Assembly (NCBI GenBank): GCA_046735055.1
Contig: JBKPSO010000172.1
Span: forward strand, 1-15,716
DNA from: DATBLE01 sp046735055
GTDB lineage: Bacteria; Actinomycetota; Thermoleophilia; Gaiellales; Gaiellaceae
Length of the DNA stretch: 15,716 nucleotides
Reading direction: 5' to 3'
Under the pieces are notes generated by a model, which did no database searches, had not been told where the DNA came from, and saw nothing but the letters and a program-made list of their open reading frames with translations. A program made the translations under genes and the position numbers. Below, piece by piece: positions 14,237 through 15,716 of this stretch; position 1 is the stretch's first letter, and each line of letters begins with the position of its first letter.

Positions 14237-15015
14237 TGGGCCGATGCTCTGTCCAGCCAGGCCGGCAGGAACCCGATCGAGCTGAGCACGGCGTCGGGGA
14301 CGACGGTCGACTGCTCGAGCACGTCGGGCCTGAACTTCCCGGTGCGGAGGAGCACCGTCTTCAGGCCGAAGCGCTGGGCGCCGGCGATGTCCGATTCGAG
14401 GTCGTCCCCGACCATCCACGTCAGCTCCGGCTCGGCATCGAGCGCCGCGAGCGCCGCCTCGAAGTACGCCGGGCTCGGCTTGCCGAGCACGTTGGCCTCC
14501 ACCCCGGCCGCGTACTCGAGGCCCGCCACGAACGCGCCGGAATCGAGCAACGGCCCGCGGGAGGTCTGCCACCAGCGGTTCTTGTGCAGGCAGTAGAGCT
14601 CCGCGCCGAGCTCGAGCTCGGCGAAGGCCCGGGCGAGGTTCATGTAGCTGAAGACGCGGCCGGTCTCCTCGGTCTCGTCGGCGCCGCCGAGGAGGACGGC
14701 CTCCGCGCCCTCGCCGACGAGCTCGATCCCATCCAGGTCCTCGACGAGGGCAGCCATCACGAGCGCCAGGACGCGCTTCCCCGCCAGCGCACGTGCCGCC
14801 GCCGCCGCAGTCGTCTGCAGCTCCGAGTCGTCGAGCTCGATCCCGTGACTGCGCAGCTGCTCCGCCAGGGTCGCGCGCGGGCGCGTGGTGTTGTTCGTCA
14901 CAAACCGCAGCCGGTGACCCCGGCGGCGGAGCTCCGCCACCGCGTCGGCGGCGCCCGGGATGGGCTCGCCGGAGAGGTGCAGCACGCCGTCGAGGTCGAG
15001 CAGAATGGCCGCCAT
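14233..15015 (-). CDS. HAD-superfamily subfamily IIA phosphatase
   Basis: The 260-residue protein is a HAD hydrolase of subfamily IIA (NagD/HDHD2/LHPP-like), which cleaves phosphate esters through an aspartyl intermediate. It shows LLDLDGVL (5-12, nucleophile Asp7 and acid/base Asp9), FVTNNTTRP (38-46), LGKPSPAYF (177-185, Lys179), and GDDLESDI (203-210), with a cap between the second and third motifs. The substrate is not predictable. It is the first gene of the minus-strand run and probably uses its own promoter. ATG 15015 is the only start that keeps the nucleophile strand at the N-terminus; that codon overlaps by two bases the ATG of arfB on the other strand. The gene ends by overlapping acpS by 4 bases. 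Confidence 0.92.
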   Translation of the reverse strand: MAAILLDLDGVLHLSGEPIPGAADAVAELRRRGHRLRFVTNNTTRPRATLAEQLRSHGIELDDSELQTTAAAAARALAGKRVLALVMAALVEDLDGIELVGEGAEAVLLGGADETEETGRVFSYMNLARAFAELELGAELYCLHKNRWWQTSRGPLLDSGAFVAGLEYAAGVEANVLGKPSPAYFEAALAALDAEPELTWMVGDDLESDIAGAQRFGLKTVLLRTGKFRPDVLEQSTVVPDAVLSSIGFLPAWLDRASAQ

Positions 15016-15421
15016 GCCCGCCGAGTCTATTCGCGTCACCCGCTCGGTGAACCTCCCCGCCGACGAGATCGAGCTGCGGTTCTCGCGCTCCAGCGGGCCT
15101 GGTGGACAGCACGCGCAGCGCTCCGAGACGCGGGTCGAGGCGCTGCTCGACGTCGAGGGGTCGAACGCGCTCAGCGCCGCCCAGAAACGGCGTGTCGTCG
15201 GCCGTGCGGGACCGGTTCTGCGCGCGGTCGCACAGGACGAGCGGAGCCAGTGGCGAAACCGCGAGCTGGCGGTCGAACGGCTCGTCGAAGCCCTCCGCGA
15301 CGCGCTGAAGGTCGAGCGAAAGCGCCGCCCGACGGCGCCGACGGCGGCCTCGCGGGAACGCCGGCTCGAGCAGAAGCGGCGGCGTGCAGAGGTCAAGCGC
15401 CTGCGCAGGCCACCCTCGTAA
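15014..15421 (+). CDS. arfB: Alternative ribosome-rescue factor / peptidyl-tRNA hydrolase (ArfB/YaeJ type)
   Basis: The 135-residue protein has the release-factor catalytic loop SSGPGGQHAQRSETRVE, with GGQ at 30-32, and a strongly basic C-terminal tail (ERRLEQKRRRAEVKRLRRPP) that, as in the ArfB family, enters the empty mRNA channel. It frees stalled ribosomes by hydrolysing peptidyl-tRNA. The block after GGQ differs from the usual HVNK pattern but keeps the SETRVE end. ATG 15014 gives the normal N-terminus (IRVTRSVNLPADEIELRFSR) and shares two bases with the HAD start codon. An ATG at 15005 in the same frame would lie deeper in the HAD gene. No TANNNT hexamer or ribosome site is seen in the 50 bases upstream. 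Confidence 0.9.
   Translation: MPAESIRVTRSVNLPADEIELRFSRSSGPGGQHAQRSETRVEALLDVEGSNALSAAQKRRVVGRAGPVLRAVAQDERSQWRNRELAVERLVEALRDALKVERKRRPTAPTAASRERRLEQKRRRAEVKRLRRPPS
15024..15029 (-). promoter_or_regulatory. -10 element TAGACT of a probable leaderless promoter for the HAD-acpS-nnr-alr run
   Basis: TAGACT on the minus strand lies 8 bases before the ATG of the HAD gene, the same hexamer and spacing as at fabI. Between it and the ATG is CGGCGGGC, with no good Shine-Dalgarno site. It sits inside arfB (codons 4-6), so a promoter for the run of seven genes is embedded in the opposing gene. The -35 window (about 15046-15052) is weak. Confidence 0.5.
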
Positions 15422-15438
15422 AGCGTGTGTAAGGACTG

Positions 15439-15462
15439 ACCGGCCGTGGGAACGAGGCCGGT
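15439..15462 (+). terminator. Hairpin downstream of arfB
   Basis: ACCGGCC (15439-15445) pairs with GGCCGGT (15456-15462) around a 10-base loop, 18 bases after the arfB stop. No U-tract follows, though the downstream bases are pyrimidine-rich (ACTCTTCCCC). It is a fair candidate terminator, and its right arm overlaps the possible -10 of the next gene. Confidence 0.4.
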
Positions 15463-15467
15463 ACTCT
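15462..15467 (+). promoter_or_regulatory. Possible -10 element TACTCT for the exported-protein gene
   Basis: TACTCT fits TANNNT and would start transcription near 15474, giving a leader of roughly 30 bases that includes the AAGGAG ribosome site (15491-15496). No good -35 is present. Evidence is a single degenerate hexamer. Confidence 0.25.
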
Positions 15468-15505
15468 TCCCCGAGCCGTACCCGACGCCCAAGGAGCCTC
15501 AGCTG

Positions 15506-15716
15506 ATGCGATTCCGCCTGATCTGCCTCACGTTTGCCTGCGCGCTTGCAGCCGTTCTCTTCCCGTTGACCGCTTCCGCGGAGCCGCGGATGCTGGTCGG
15601 GTTCCAGGACGACCCGAGCCTTCGTTGGCGCGACGACCGCCAGAACGTCTTCGACGTCGCGCAGGCGGCGCACGCGGGCATCGCGCGGACGACCGTGTAC
15701 TGGTCGCGGATCGCCG
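15506..15716 (+). CDS. Exported protein, N-terminus only, possibly a TIM-barrel glycoside hydrolase type
   Basis: ATG 15506 has AAGGAG 9 bases upstream and opens a frame that runs off the right edge (70 residues visible). Residues 1-25 form a Sec signal peptide (MRFRLICLTFACALAAVLF, then PLTASA) with cleavage expected after ASA, so the protein is secreted or envelope-located. The mature start, MLVGFQDDPSLRWRDD followed by AGIARTTVYWSRIA, looks like the first strand and helix of a TIM barrel as in clan GH-A glycoside hydrolases, where an arginine follows the second strand. This is inference from a short stretch. The catalytic residues, if any, lie outside the window. Confidence 0.7.
   Translation, partial: MRFRLICLTFACALAAVLFPLTASAEPRMLVGFQDDPSLRWRDDRQNVFDVAQAAHAGIARTTVYWSRIA

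Noticed and set aside
14237..15673. N-terminal extension of the acpS frame
   Set aside because: The upstream part overlaps the HAD gene in another frame; AcpS homology begins exactly at ATG 14236.

Overview
The window is a high-GC chromosomal segment that reads as actinobacterial. A deep branch such as Thermoleophilia/Gaiellales is my inference from GC bias, a BTAD/NB-ARC regulator, probable leaderless genes and the gene mix; no marker gene here proves it. Most of it is dense, ordinary housekeeping DNA. The exception is an 813-base gene-poor stretch (2819-3631).

Left part (1-2818): the N-terminal 322 residues of a SARP/AfsR-type regulator on the minus strand run off the left edge. A lipid/diacylglycerol-kinase-type protein follows on the plus strand. 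It converges on a minus-strand DUF1269 membrane-associated protein across a 13-bp perfect hairpin that can end transcription both ways. Upstream of the DUF1269 gene are four GTGGCAGC repeats on one face of the helix.

Gene-poor stretch (2819-3631): it holds these repeats, a fragment resembling the 3' half of tRNA-Thr(GGT), the decayed and stop-interrupted remains of what looks like a LuxR-family ATPase regulator, and several short direct repeats. I read it as a possible scar of an old insertion or deletion; no integrase is present.

Middle (3632-8619): fabI (minus) and a 1131-residue secreted subtilase (plus) diverge. Their start codons are only 39 bases apart, each has a TANNNT -10 hexamer 7-8 bases before the start codon, and neither has a clear Shine-Dalgarno site, so both look leaderless. 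A short-chain dehydrogenase follows the subtilase by 2 bases.

Right part (8625-15015, minus): a tightly packed seven-gene run reads HAD phosphatase, acpS, nnr, alr, cca, methyltransferase, M29 aminopeptidase. Junctions overlap or abut, and a probable leaderless promoter sits at the head. The run joins carrier-protein activation, NAD(P)HX repair, D-alanine supply, tRNA CCA maturation and peptide turnover. Its first codon overlaps by two bases the start codon of the divergent ribosome-rescue gene arfB. A secreted protein begins at the right edge and is cut off.

I found no CRISPR array, rRNA, intact tRNA, insertion sequence, toxin-antitoxin pair or defence operon. Nothing here is convincingly a new multi-gene system. 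The most interesting signals are regulatory layout (overlapping divergent leaderless promoters, phased repeats) and the tRNA-like remnant.
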